Assembly (NCBI GenBank): GCA_030374805.1
Contig: JARGSG010000251.1
Span: forward strand, 164,242-228,241
Length of the DNA: 64,000 nt
Reading direction: 5' to 3'
Source of the DNA: Gracilaria gracilis
Taxonomy: Eukaryota > Rhodophyta > Florideophyceae > Gracilariales > Gracilariaceae
In this document: one piece after another, positions 20,832-29,503 of the stretch
Layout of the letters: the number at the start of each line of letters is the position of its first letter
Numbering within the stretch: the first letter of the stretch is position 1
The notes under the pieces: generated by a model
Told to the model about the DNA's origin: nothing
The model's database searches: none
The model's input: only the letters and a program-made list of their open reading frames with translations
Made by a program: the position numbers and the translations under genes

Positions 20832-22584
20832 GGAGTGGACCGAGTGCAGGTTGGTCTGTCATGGTCGTGTGCGCTGTAGTATATCATTTCTTGACTTGAG
20901 GAAGATGTTGCATTGAACCTCGTGGCTCACCCTAGTTCTGTTTCAAGAGTGCATTTCCTAGTTTTAAAGGAGGAGAAAAGAATAGCCGTTTCTGTTGTTT
21001 TTCTCCTGCTGAGAAGTGTTCTTTGCTTTTTGAGAATGAATGAACATCGAATTTGTAACAAACACTCTAGCTTTTCTAGAGCCCAGCACTAGCTAGCAAC
21101 AGGTAAGTCGTCATTGTACTTCAAAACGACTTTATGAAACTTGCCCCAACTCAGGCTTGACTTGCAACAACTACTCAACGCCAAATGTATTTCTTCTTCT
21201 ATCTCTCTTATGAGTATGCTAGCTTAATTACAACATAGCATACGTCTATGCATAGACCGTTTCTGTTGAAACAAACTTTCCCTCTCCGAAAGTCTGGCTT
21301 ACTAAGCGAACACACTTTCCGACCTTTTTCAAAAAAGCTGCTCCCCACGAACGCCTTTTCAGTCTCAGAAAGCTGGAAGGCATATGTACAATAGTCGCCT
21401 CGACAATGTTCTCTTTAGACATTCGAAGACGTGATGCTCTGCGTTGTTGATAATCCCTGGTGTACAGCTACACCCCCCTCTTCTTCCCTGTAGAGTAGAG
21501 GCATCAATTTTCTACTGATAGACTGAAAGTAAGAATTATTTAACGAAGCATTTTTACTTGCATAGAAGCCCAAAGCTTCTCTGGTTCCTCTCGTATGAGG
21601 GATTGCGTATAGTTATACGGAGGTGGGTGTGCCCAATTTCTTTTCTCAGACCAACAACTATAGAGACAAGCCGTTTCATCGGGAGGATTTGAAGGGCATC
21701 ACACGCCACTTTAAGGCAAAGAACCAGGTCTGGTATGATTGAGGTCTGGTATGATTGATGTATTGACCATGAAGAGCCTTTAATAATTTTGGAAAGGAAT
21801 TGGGCAACAAAATATCGATAAGAGCTGGTGATGGCTTAAAGCCAGAAGGGCTCAAGAGAGGAGCCGCGCTGAGCGTGGTGGAATGGAAGTGAGCAAGAGG
21901 GGCAGGGACTCTACAACAAAGCCCTTAATAAAGGCATCTCCGGGGCACTGGAGATGAACTTCTGCCGCGTTTGCTGTTTCCATTTCGTTTTTAAGGGCTT
22001 CCCCCGCCATTCTGGTCTTTGTTCCAACAAGAACATGTCCATCACCGCAATGCGAGCCTTTCAAATTTCTTTTCTTCATGGCCATTGCATAACCGAGGAA
22101 ATCAACACCGTGTTTGAGATTTGGTGCGACAGTGAACGGCAGTACCGCAAAGTGTGAACGAGAAGAGTGGGAAAGAGATATCTAACGAACGAACGAACAA
22201 GAGATATCTCAATTTGGATGGTAATACAGCACGACTCGTGCTGTATTACCATCCAAATTGAGGTGTATAGAGCTAACAACTCTTGTCTCGTGCTGCACGA
22301 GTAATTACTTTATATGACATTATTAAAAAAATTTTAACGCTATTTTTTGAGAATTGTCCGGATCATCAGCATCTGTCGAAACCGCCGACGAGCCTTGAAT
22401 GATGTTGAGGTGAAGGTGGTGTACCTTTGAAAACTTCATTGTGACCGGGAAGACCAGAAGGCTGCACAGGTTCTCTTGTCTCTTGATAAAGGCTGCATCT
22501 TTCCATAACACTCCATTGCTTTAACTGCAAGAAATTCTGGAACAAAAGGCCTGCTGGTTTGTGAAAGTCGTTCGCTTCTTTGTG
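20832..22584. other. AT-richer intergenic region with palindrome
   Basis: About 1.75 kb without a credible gene. It contains a 17-nt tandem duplication (AGGTCTGGTATGATTG, about 21725-21757), a GAAC tetranucleotide run near 22182-22199 and the palindrome at 22208-22262. The short minus-strand ORFs near 21852-22511 have no recognisable features. Confidence 0.5.
22208..22262. repeat. Perfect 55-nt palindrome (27-bp arms, 1-nt centre)
   Basis: Arms at 22208-22234 and 22236-22262 are exact reverse complements around a single C at 22235. Arms start with CTCAATTTGGATGG. The geometry (27-1-27) is identical to the palindrome at 5218-5272, although the sequences are unrelated and this one is AT-richer. 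Confidence 0.95.
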
Positions 22585-24105
22585 ATGAGCGCAGAAGAGG
22601 GCACATTTTTTGTTGACAGGGAGCCAGACGAGCTGGGAGAAGATGGTCAGCTCATGTCCCTAGAAAATGACGCCACAGAAGGCGAAGAAGGCAAAGAAGT
22701 TTCTGCACAGAAGAAGAACTCCTCAACGGCGGCGAAGCCGGTGTGGGTGGATGATGACGACGACAAACTAGAGGTAAACCTTTTGAAGGTTCCTCGCCGT
22801 AAAAAGTTACGAAGGGATATCGGCGAAGTGAAAATATCAGCGACAGAATATTCGAAGCGGGTGCAACAATATTATTCCAATGCAAATGCGGTGAAGGGAA
22901 CAGTTGGAGGATGGGCTCAACTTCCCTCACAGAAACGAAAAGCTGAATCGAATGAAAGTGATCAAGAAGCTTCTGATGAGGAAGAATTGACCGATACCGA
23001 GAAGGATTTATCTGAGAACGTGAAATCGTTGCTACAATCTACTGGAAGTTTGTTGACCAAGAGAAAACGAGCCCAAGATGCTCTAGGAGATTCACGTGGA
23101 CCACCCTCACTTCCGACCAAGGTACTTCACATTGAACCCTTAAGGCGCGCAAACCATAATGATCGTTGTCAAGCTGAGGCCCGCTGCGTCGAATTTCATC
23201 CAAGTGGGCGCCTATTACTTACTGCTGGCTTGGACAAGACGCTACGAATTTACCAAATAGAAGGTAGACACTCTACAAAGATTCAAGGTGTCCATATCAA
23301 GAATTTCCCTATTCATGGAGCGAAATTCAGCGGGGGAGGCACGGAAATAGTCCTGACGAGTCGTAGACGCGTTTTCTATCAGCTAGATGTCGAGTCAGGA
23401 AGAGCGATGATGATCAAAACGCTTTTTACCCATAGGGAGAGGTCTTGGGAAAGCTTCGAAGTGTCCGCGGATGGATCAAAACTTGGCTTTCTAGGACAGC
23501 AGGGGAAGGTTGTCATCATGGACAACAAGTCCAAACGGGAGATTGGCCAACTTCGACACAATGGGCGCGTCGCTCATTTAGCATTTGCACCGATGGGAGA
23601 TTCCGAGAACTATGTGTATTCTTCAACAGTTGAAGGAATTATTCGTCTGTGGGACGTTCGAACCATGAGTTGCGTTGATTCACACAGGGATGAGGGCGCG
23701 ATACATGTAACAAGCTTGGCGGTTTCAAACAACCATTATGCTGTCGGGTCAGATTCTGGAATAGTGAACTTGTATCCCGTGGGAAGATTGGGAAGCGGTC
23801 GTCATACGTTCGGTGTACGGACCGAAAAACCAGTGAAAGTGTTCGAGAATCTTACAACCGACGTTGATAATGTGACCTTTAACTGCGATGGACAGCTGAT
23901 GGTGTTTGCGTCACATGAGAAGAGGAACGCCGTTCGGATTGCTCATATACCTAGTATGTCTGTATATACAAATTGGCCTTCAGCAAGAGCGTATGTGAGT
24001 CGCGTTTGCAAGCTGGCGTTTAGCCCGAAGAGTGGTTATCTGGCGGTCGGGAGCGACAAGGGTGACGTGCATTTGATGCGAATCAAAGCATATCCATTAG
24101 CGTAA
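22585..24105 (+). CDS. UTP18: U3 snoRNP-associated WD40 protein UTP18
   Basis: 506 residues, intronless. UTP18 is a component of the small-subunit processome that processes pre-rRNA in the nucleolus. An acidic N-terminus (with VWVDDDDDKL) is followed by a WD40 propeller from about residue 190. Diagnostic stretches are HPSGRLLLTAGLDKTLRIYQ, FPIHGAKFSGGGTEIVLTSR, YVYSSTVEGIIRLWDVR and HYAVGSDSGIVNLYP, all in the UTP18 order. VWVDDDD and KRVQQYYSNANAVKGTVGGW match the conserved N-terminal segment in plant and animal UTP18. The open frame extends 8 codons upstream to a GTG, but the first ATG is at 22585. Confidence 0.9.
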   Translation: MSAEEGTFFVDREPDELGEDGQLMSLENDATEGEEGKEVSAQKKNSSTAAKPVWVDDDDDKLEVNLLKVPRRKKLRRDIGEVKISATEYSKRVQQYYSNANAVKGTVGGWAQLPSQKRKAESNESDQEASDEEELTDTEKDLSENVKSLLQSTGSLLTKRKRAQDALGDSRGPPSLPTKVLHIEPLRRANHNDRCQAEARCVEFHPSGRLLLTAGLDKTLRIYQIEGRHSTKIQGVHIKNFPIHGAKFSGGGTEIVLTSRRRVFYQLDVESGRAMMIKTLFTHRERSWESFEVSADGSKLGFLGQQGKVVIMDNKSKREIGQLRHNGRVAHLAFAPMGDSENYVYSSTVEGIIRLWDVRTMSCVDSHRDEGAIHVTSLAVSNNHYAVGSDSGIVNLYPVGRLGSGRHTFGVRTEKPVKVFENLTTDVDNVTFNCDGQLMVFASHEKRNAVRIAHIPSMSVYTNWPSARAYVSRVCKLAFSPKSGYLAVGSDKGDVHLMRIKAYPLA

Positions 24106-24199
24106 ACAAACACGACAGCTAATATCAAGAACTATCGAGTGTTCAGCAGGCGCTTATCTTTTTTTTGTTTCGCTTGATGAATCTGTGATGCGATGCGAA

Positions 24200-24928
24200 T
24201 TAACTCGATTGAGTTGTTCGGCGCATCATATCTATCCCTCTCTGTAACATTTGATCAACTTCACCTCGAATAATGGTTCCAAATCCACCATAAAAGATTC
24301 TTGCTGGAACACTCGAAAGATCCTCCCCGACTGTCATGACATATTTCCCTCCAAAACGCTTCAGATATCGTAGCAGACGCCGATGTTGCTGGGGATCATC
24401 TTCAATCGCAAGACCATAAACCCATTTCACTCCACTCTGTTTGGCAAATGCCAATGCAGCAATGAATAGAATCATTCCAGGAGAAACAGACAGCATATTT
24501 TTTTGGATCTGCGGTTGTAGTGTTCTGTAAGATTCAATGTGAAGTCGATTCGGTAGCAGAAATCCAGATATGGATGCGAGCTGGTTGGATTGAGTAGTTG
24601 AGTTTAGAGAGAGGTTAAGGAAAGGACCAAAGCTACTGTCTTTTAAAACATATCCTCTTCGCCGTGCCAGAGTACTAACGGTTGAAAGGCTTATTGTTTG
24701 TTGCTTACTTGGCTCAGCTGTGCTACAGATGAGCGGCATGCGATTGAGGCGTCCTGGCTTTACAGGTGTTAAAAACAAAAACGCGGCTTCAGCACGTGTA
24801 GAAACGAACGAGCGTCCTGAATGGAGCGAGAAAGATGTTGAGCTTGCTGAGAACTCGTGCAGTTGTCCCGAAACAAGTGAGGTAGGATGCTTCATACGTG
24901 TCGGTAACTTTGCGTTTTGGTTGCACAT
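24200..24928 (-). CDS. Plastid GNAT-like protein of unknown function
   Basis: 242 residues. The C-terminal half (SPGMILFIAALAFAKQSGVK, then RRLLRYLKRFGGKYVMTVGE and FYGGFGTIIRGEVDQML) resembles a family of plant plastid proteins with a GNAT-like fold whose end reads GGVGTRMD...EELL. The first 75 residues are Ser/Thr/Arg-rich and poor in acids, fitting a transit peptide. The canonical acetyl-CoA loop is not obvious, so enzymatic activity is uncertain. ATG at 24928 is used because the longer frame starts only at GTG. It converges with UTP18; the two stops are 95 nt apart. Confidence 0.6.
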   Translation of the reverse strand: MCNQNAKLPTRMKHPTSLVSGQLHEFSASSTSFSLHSGRSFVSTRAEAAFLFLTPVKPGRLNRMPLICSTAEPSKQQTISLSTVSTLARRRGYVLKDSSFGPFLNLSLNSTTQSNQLASISGFLLPNRLHIESYRTLQPQIQKNMLSVSPGMILFIAALAFAKQSGVKWVYGLAIEDDPQQHRRLLRYLKRFGGKYVMTVGEDLSSVPARIFYGGFGTIIRGEVDQMLQRGIDMMRRTTQSS

Positions 24929-25361
24929 AACAGTATGGATGTGACAGGAACTTGATGCGGGACAGCCTCCGTGAACTGCTACCTCCACCTTTGTAGCACC
25001 TTTGCCAACGGAATCTCTGCCATAGAGCTACAGGCTCGATGCTAACGGACTGGCACGAAGTGCTTCGGTCATGTTGAGCTCAACGCGGCTCGTTGCTCTG
25101 TATATGGCTACACGGTAGAGTCTATAAACTCGTCGTACCTGTCAGGTGCGCAAAATTTGAACATTAATTTATTCTGACGAAAATAGAATGTCACCGTCGG
25201 GCACAGCGGTCTTCACGCAGAACAGCGAACTGCTGAATCATCACTTCTTGCTCGCCTTCACGGCAAACGTTTCTCCATCTCCGTTTTCTTCTCTTTGGCG
25301 CCTCGAGCCTGAATTCGCAAGCGCTTCTTTACGTTGTAGTTCACCAAAGAAAACTTACAGT

Positions 25362-26147
25362 ATGGCAAAACGTCGCTTCTCAAGAGCTACAAGGGCGGCA
25401 GACAAGGTGTTGAACAAACCAACCATATCACCTATATCAAAAGGCACGCAACCCACCCTGCACCGTGGCCGTAAGAAGAGGCTGCAGACGAAGCAACGTA
25501 TCCAGGAGAAGAACCAGTTCATTCAAGCGGAGTTGGAGCGAATCGAGCAAGACAAGAGCGTGAAACAAAAACAGAAACAAGATCCCATATTGAAGGGTCT
25601 GAATGATTTATCTGGAGTACTCGAGTTGGGTGATGACAGTGCAGCGGAACAGGGGCTGCTGAGAAAGAATGAAAAGAGCAAGGGAAAGTTGTCGTCGAAG
25701 CAGAGGCTGAAGATAATCCAGGTTGAGAAGGATCAGGTCAAGCGGGTGCAGACGCACGAAGCGTACGTGAACAACCCGATGGAGGCGCTAAGACGACATC
25801 TAAACAACACCGTGAGCCCCAATGGTTTTGAAATACCGAAAAGCGACACGGTTTTAACAAAGAAGAACAAACAAAACAAACAACATGGCAAGGACGAGAA
25901 GGAAGCCAAGAACAGTACCACGAAAATCGCAAACCACAAATCGCTGATGATGAGCGAAGCCACGTTGAAGAAAGCAACAGAAGACGCAAGACAAAGAGTC
26001 GAGAGTAAGCGGCAATACAAGCAAGTGCTTTCCGAAGTAGCCAGACGAAGGTCAGCGAAACAGCAAGCCTCAAAAATCCGCAAGCAAACAGCAATCTCCT
26101 TGCTCTCAAAATCACGTATCGGTGTAAAACGGGCAAAGCTCAGCTAG
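25362..26147 (+). CDS. SLX9-like ribosome biogenesis protein
   Basis: 261 very basic, helical residues. MAKRRFSRATRAADKVLNKP starts a nuclear/nucleolar-type protein. GRKKRLQTKQRIQEKNQF and the motif AYVNNPMEALRRHLNNTV match the order of the SLX9/FAM207 family, in which a basic helix is followed by a conserved NPL-x-x-I-x-x-HL-x-NT box; SLX9 binds pre-40S particles and helps ITS1 processing. The tail consists of Lys/Arg-rich helices. An in-frame ATG exists further upstream at 25188, giving 58 extra residues of signal- or transit-like sequence. I prefer 25362, where a CTTACAG just before the ATG could also be a splice site. Confidence 0.55.
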   Translation: MAKRRFSRATRAADKVLNKPTISPISKGTQPTLHRGRKKRLQTKQRIQEKNQFIQAELERIEQDKSVKQKQKQDPILKGLNDLSGVLELGDDSAAEQGLLRKNEKSKGKLSSKQRLKIIQVEKDQVKRVQTHEAYVNNPMEALRRHLNNTVSPNGFEIPKSDTVLTKKNKQNKQHGKDEKEAKNSTTKIANHKSLMMSEATLKKATEDARQRVESKRQYKQVLSEVARRRSAKQQASKIRKQTAISLLSKSRIGVKRAKLS

Positions 26148-26330
26148 ACACGCACGTCCATGTCTACTTTGCATGTGTTGCGTTCGCCAATACTTGCAAG
26201 CGTCGTGCGTGAGAGACAACCGGTTATGTGAACGACGACTTGAGCCGTTGGTGGCTATGCGAGCCATCCTTCCATACCTAGAGAAGTTAGATACAATATG
26301 TTTGTACATACAGAAATGTTTATTAAACAC

Positions 26331-26693
26331 TCATTGACTAGAGGAAGACGCGAGACCAAAACAAGCGATAAAATTGAAGGCACGAAACGGCCGAGTGGAA
26401 GATGATGAAGACTGAGAGGATCGTCTCTTAAACCAGGTGGTTCGCGTTTGACTCTGCTGAGCAGAAAGGGTTGTCTGTGTTGTGGAGGCCTTTTGGTGTT
26501 GGTGAGCGGGAGATGAATCTAATCGCAGCTCTGTAGAGGAGCCAAAGTTCTCGAACCAGGCACTGGTTTCGTGCTGGGTGGTAGTGCCATTGCTGGTGGT
26601 GCCATTACTGGTGGAGCGCGAAGGAGATACATCAACGAGCTGCAAAGGATTTCGATTATTCCTGCGTCGGTACCACGTTTTGATGAAAGACAT
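26331..26693 (-). CDS. Hypothetical Ser/Thr-rich small protein
   Basis: 120 residues starting at an ATG in good context (GCCATGTC). It has a basic N-terminus (MSFIKTWYRRRNNRNP), an STSNGTTSNGTTTQ low-complexity repeat, WFENFG and a Ser-rich tail. I do not recognise a family. It converges with the SLX9-like gene. Confidence 0.35.
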   Translation of the reverse strand: MSFIKTWYRRRNNRNPLQLVDVSPSRSTSNGTTSNGTTTQHETSAWFENFGSSTELRLDSSPAHQHQKASTTQTTLSAQQSQTRTTWFKRRSSQSSSSSTRPFRAFNFIACFGLASSSSQ

Positions 26694-27165
26694 GGCTTGG
26701 TGCGCGAAGCGGGCTTAGGGGGGAGCAGGCAGGCAGGGGGGAGTTAGCACGCAAAGTGCAGTTCAGCCGTTCAACGGGTGGCACCAAGAGGCGGAAGTTG
26801 CTTGCGAGCAGCAACTGATGGTGCAGATCAGGCGGCGAAGGCGTCCGCCATCGCGACGGTGACGGCGGAAGCAGAGCACTGACGAGACCTAAACACACAG
26901 CGACTGCCAAAACTGGCCGCACACGCGAGCGGCTGAGCGCGAGTAGGCAATGTAGATAGGGCGGCGCATCAAACGGGCGACAGACACAGCGCAGACAGCT
27001 CACAGCTCACGCGGCAGTTTGTCTCAAACGAGCCACAAACGCGCACAATGCCAAGCCGCGCACCAATGGCGGCGCGGCGCGCGCGCACCAATGGCGCGCC
27101 ACGCGCCGCCGCGCCACGCGCACAAATATCCACAAACGCGCGCGGCGCTTGGCACGGACGACTCA
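26694..27165. other. Intergenic, GC-rich
   Basis: About 470 nt between the small hypothetical gene and the 3' end of the kinase gene, with GCGCGC-rich words at 27069-27145. No gene or RNA recognised. Confidence 0.5.
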
Positions 27166-28212
27166 TCATCGTGGCACGTACGACGCGTCCAGCTCGCACA
27201 GGGCGTTGCGCACGCTCCACCTGCCGCCGGCGCGCGCGCACAGCATTCCCCGCAGCGCCCTCATCACGCTCTCGTCGTTGCCAAGCAATGGCGCCGTGCC
27301 GTCGCGCTGGCTTTCTCGCTGCAGCCGGTGCAAGTTCCACTCCGCCGCCTCCATCCGTCTCCGGAACTGCCTCAGCTGCTCCTCGCTTCGCAGACCGCCG
27401 AACGCCACCGCCAACCCAATCATGCCGATGCTGAACACGTCAAACTTGTATGCACTGCTTCCCAGTTCGAAGCGCGTTTCCGGCGCGGCGTAGAGCGGGT
27501 CCAGCGTGTCTAGCCTGCCGTTGAACAACGACGAGAACGGGCGTACGTTCTTGCAGCTTCCAAAATCGATCAGCTTGAAGCGGTATTTTCCAGGTGCGTC
27601 ATCGCCAACAACCAGAATGTTGGATGGTTTCACATCGCGGTGCACAAACCCGCTCGCGTGCAGCTCGCCTACAGCTAGCAGCAGTTGTCTCACGACGCTT
27701 TCAAATAACCTGCTTTCAACGCCAGCACACGCACTTACACCAGCGCCTACCACTGCATACAAGTCTCGAATAGGTCTCTCAAACAAGTAGTTATGCAGCG
27801 TGTATGCATTTTGCTCTCGTTTCCACACCAAGTACTGCTCACTGTCGTGCACATGTTCGCCAAGGTACAGCGGCCAGTACTCCTCGCCGTTGAGCGTTCG
27901 ATTCACAAGTCGTTCCGTGCGAAACAAGTTGCGCGCGTTACGACAGTCTCTGCATCTCTTCAGCACAACTTGTCGCTGTGACTCTGCCTCAGTGCCGAAA
28001 AACACATCACCAAACGAACCGGAAGCAGCCGGCGAATGCGGGTTGAACGAAATGTCCTCGAACGTACGCAGCAGCGAAGCGCTCACACAGCATTTGCCTG
28101 TATGCAGCCTAGTCCGGCTTGCAGTCGTATTCGTTCTTCTCACAGATAGAGGAATGCTTACGGTGAACGCGGATGCGCACTTCATCTTTATCGAGCTGTT
28201 CATCATCACCAT
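27166..28212 (-). CDS. STN7/STN8-like plastid protein kinase
   Basis: 348 residues. Kinase elements in order: glycine loop GSFGDVFFG (65-73), VVLK with K85, HRDVKPSNIL (191-200), DFG (216-218), APE (243-245). The sequence after DFG (LDTLDPLYAAPETRFELG) and the segment KFDVFSIGMIGLAVAFGGLR closely follow the plant thylakoid kinases STN7/STN8 and Chlamydomonas Stt7, which phosphorylate light-harvesting and photosystem II proteins; the pattern is specific and not just kinase-general. The first 50 residues are acid-poor and Ser/Thr/Arg-rich with a CC pair (TGKCCVSAS), consistent with a transit peptide. No membrane helix comparable to that of STN7 is evident, so membrane attachment is unclear. Confidence 0.75.
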   Translation of the reverse strand: MVMMNSSIKMKCASAFTVSIPLSVRRTNTTASRTRLHTGKCCVSASLLRTFEDISFNPHSPAASGSFGDVFFGTEAESQRQVVLKRCRDCRNARNLFRTERLVNRTLNGEEYWPLYLGEHVHDSEQYLVWKREQNAYTLHNYLFERPIRDLYAVVGAGVSACAGVESRLFESVVRQLLLAVGELHASGFVHRDVKPSNILVVGDDAPGKYRFKLIDFGSCKNVRPFSSLFNGRLDTLDPLYAAPETRFELGSSAYKFDVFSIGMIGLAVAFGGLRSEEQLRQFRRRMEAAEWNLHRLQRESQRDGTAPLLGNDESVMRALRGMLCARAGGRWSVRNALCELDASYVPR

Positions 28213-28543
28213 GGCGATGCAGGCGTAGTGAAGTGCTAGCGGAAAACACTAAAAGCCCGCTGCAGTGAGTTATCTACCGGTATCTACAGGGTTACCTGCA
28301 GTGTCTACGTATGTTGAATCGCGCTTGTGGGCACGAGCACGCGCGCCCCCATGGCGACGGTCTGACTCCAATGGCTGCCATTGCGGCTCTCCCGATTCCC
28401 GCGCTTCATTGCGCAATCAGCGCGCGCCAAGTGGACATGCAAAATCGGCATTCGTCAGCCTGCCATCGAAGCCCACCCCAAGTCCAGTGGAATAACTTTA
28501 CGCTTCCAAGACGAACCGTTTTATGTTTATTTGCGCTTCCACC

Positions 28544-29245
28544 TCAAGCATTGCTACGACTTACGTACTTGCCATCCGTGGTGTTCACCACGATGCGCTC
28601 ACCCTCCTTGATGAACAACGGCACTGCCACCTCCGCCCCAGTCTCAATCGTTGCCGGCTTGGTGACGCCGCCCTTCGCCGTATTCCCCCTCGCACCGGGG
28701 TCGCATTGAACCACCGTAAATGTCATATTCTTGGGGATTTCTACCCCAATGACCTTGTCAGAGTGTTTTAATACCTCCACCTCCAGCCCCTCCATCATAA
28801 ACTTGACAACAGTGTCTCCAAGTTCTTCGGCGGTTAATCTTTCTTCATCGAATGTTTCCATGTTCATGAACACGTAATCGTCTCCGTCTACGTACGTATG
28901 CTGCATCGCAACTTTTTCCATCGACGCAGTCTGTACCATTTCGCCCGCCTTGAATGTCTTGTCGATGTTGTTACCGGTGCTCAGATTTTTCAACTTTGTC
29001 CGCACGAACGCAGCTCCCTTACCGGGTTTCACATGTAGAAACTCCAACACTTTGTACGCCACACCACCCATTTCTATAGTCGTCCCTGTTCGAAAGTCGT
29101 TTGAGGAAATCACCATCTTCAACGCGCACCTACGCGCGCGCGATACGCGAACTACATGATCGGACACGAAAGGTGAGCCTCGCGAACACAGCCGTGACGG
29201 CCGTCTTTGAGTCCGCGAGCACGGAACCGAGCTCACAAACGCCAT
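28544..29245 (-). CDS. efp: Translation elongation factor P, plastid
   Basis: 233 residues: about 45 residues of transit-peptide-like sequence (MAFVSSVPCSRTQRRPSRLC) and then a complete bacterial-type EF-P (SSNDFRTGTTIEMGGVAYKV). The three OB/KOW-like domains are present. LHVKPGKGAAFVRTKLKN holds the domain I loop, where Lys is modified in bacterial EF-P. The end (FIKEGERIVVNTTDGKYVSR) is the canonical EF-P C-terminus. EF-P rescues ribosomes stalled at proline stretches, here presumably in the plastid. Intronless. Confidence 0.92.
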   Translation of the reverse strand: MAFVSSVPCSRTQRRPSRLCSRGSPFVSDHVVRVSRARRCALKMVISSNDFRTGTTIEMGGVAYKVLEFLHVKPGKGAAFVRTKLKNLSTGNNIDKTFKAGEMVQTASMEKVAMQHTYVDGDDYVFMNMETFDEERLTAEELGDTVVKFMMEGLEVEVLKHSDKVIGVEIPKNMTFTVVQCDPGARGNTAKGGVTKPATIETGAEVAVPLFIKEGERIVVNTTDGKYVSRSNA

Positions 29246-29503
29246 GCAGCAAACACTTGGATCTCCACTAAATCAATGCAACAAGTCCAAACTAACCGCA
29301 CTCAATTCCTTTAAAGTTTGAAGTTCAACCAGTGCGAGGTGAATTCACGTATGATAGGCAAGTTACACCGGTAGGTTCCTACCCTCGGCTCGACTGTCGA
29401 GGGCCTCGAGATTCAAATTGAGATCATATATACAGTATTTGTCAACATACACTCACTGCCACCTGCCACAGTGCGCCACCCGCACTACGTGTATCAGCGA
29501 AAC

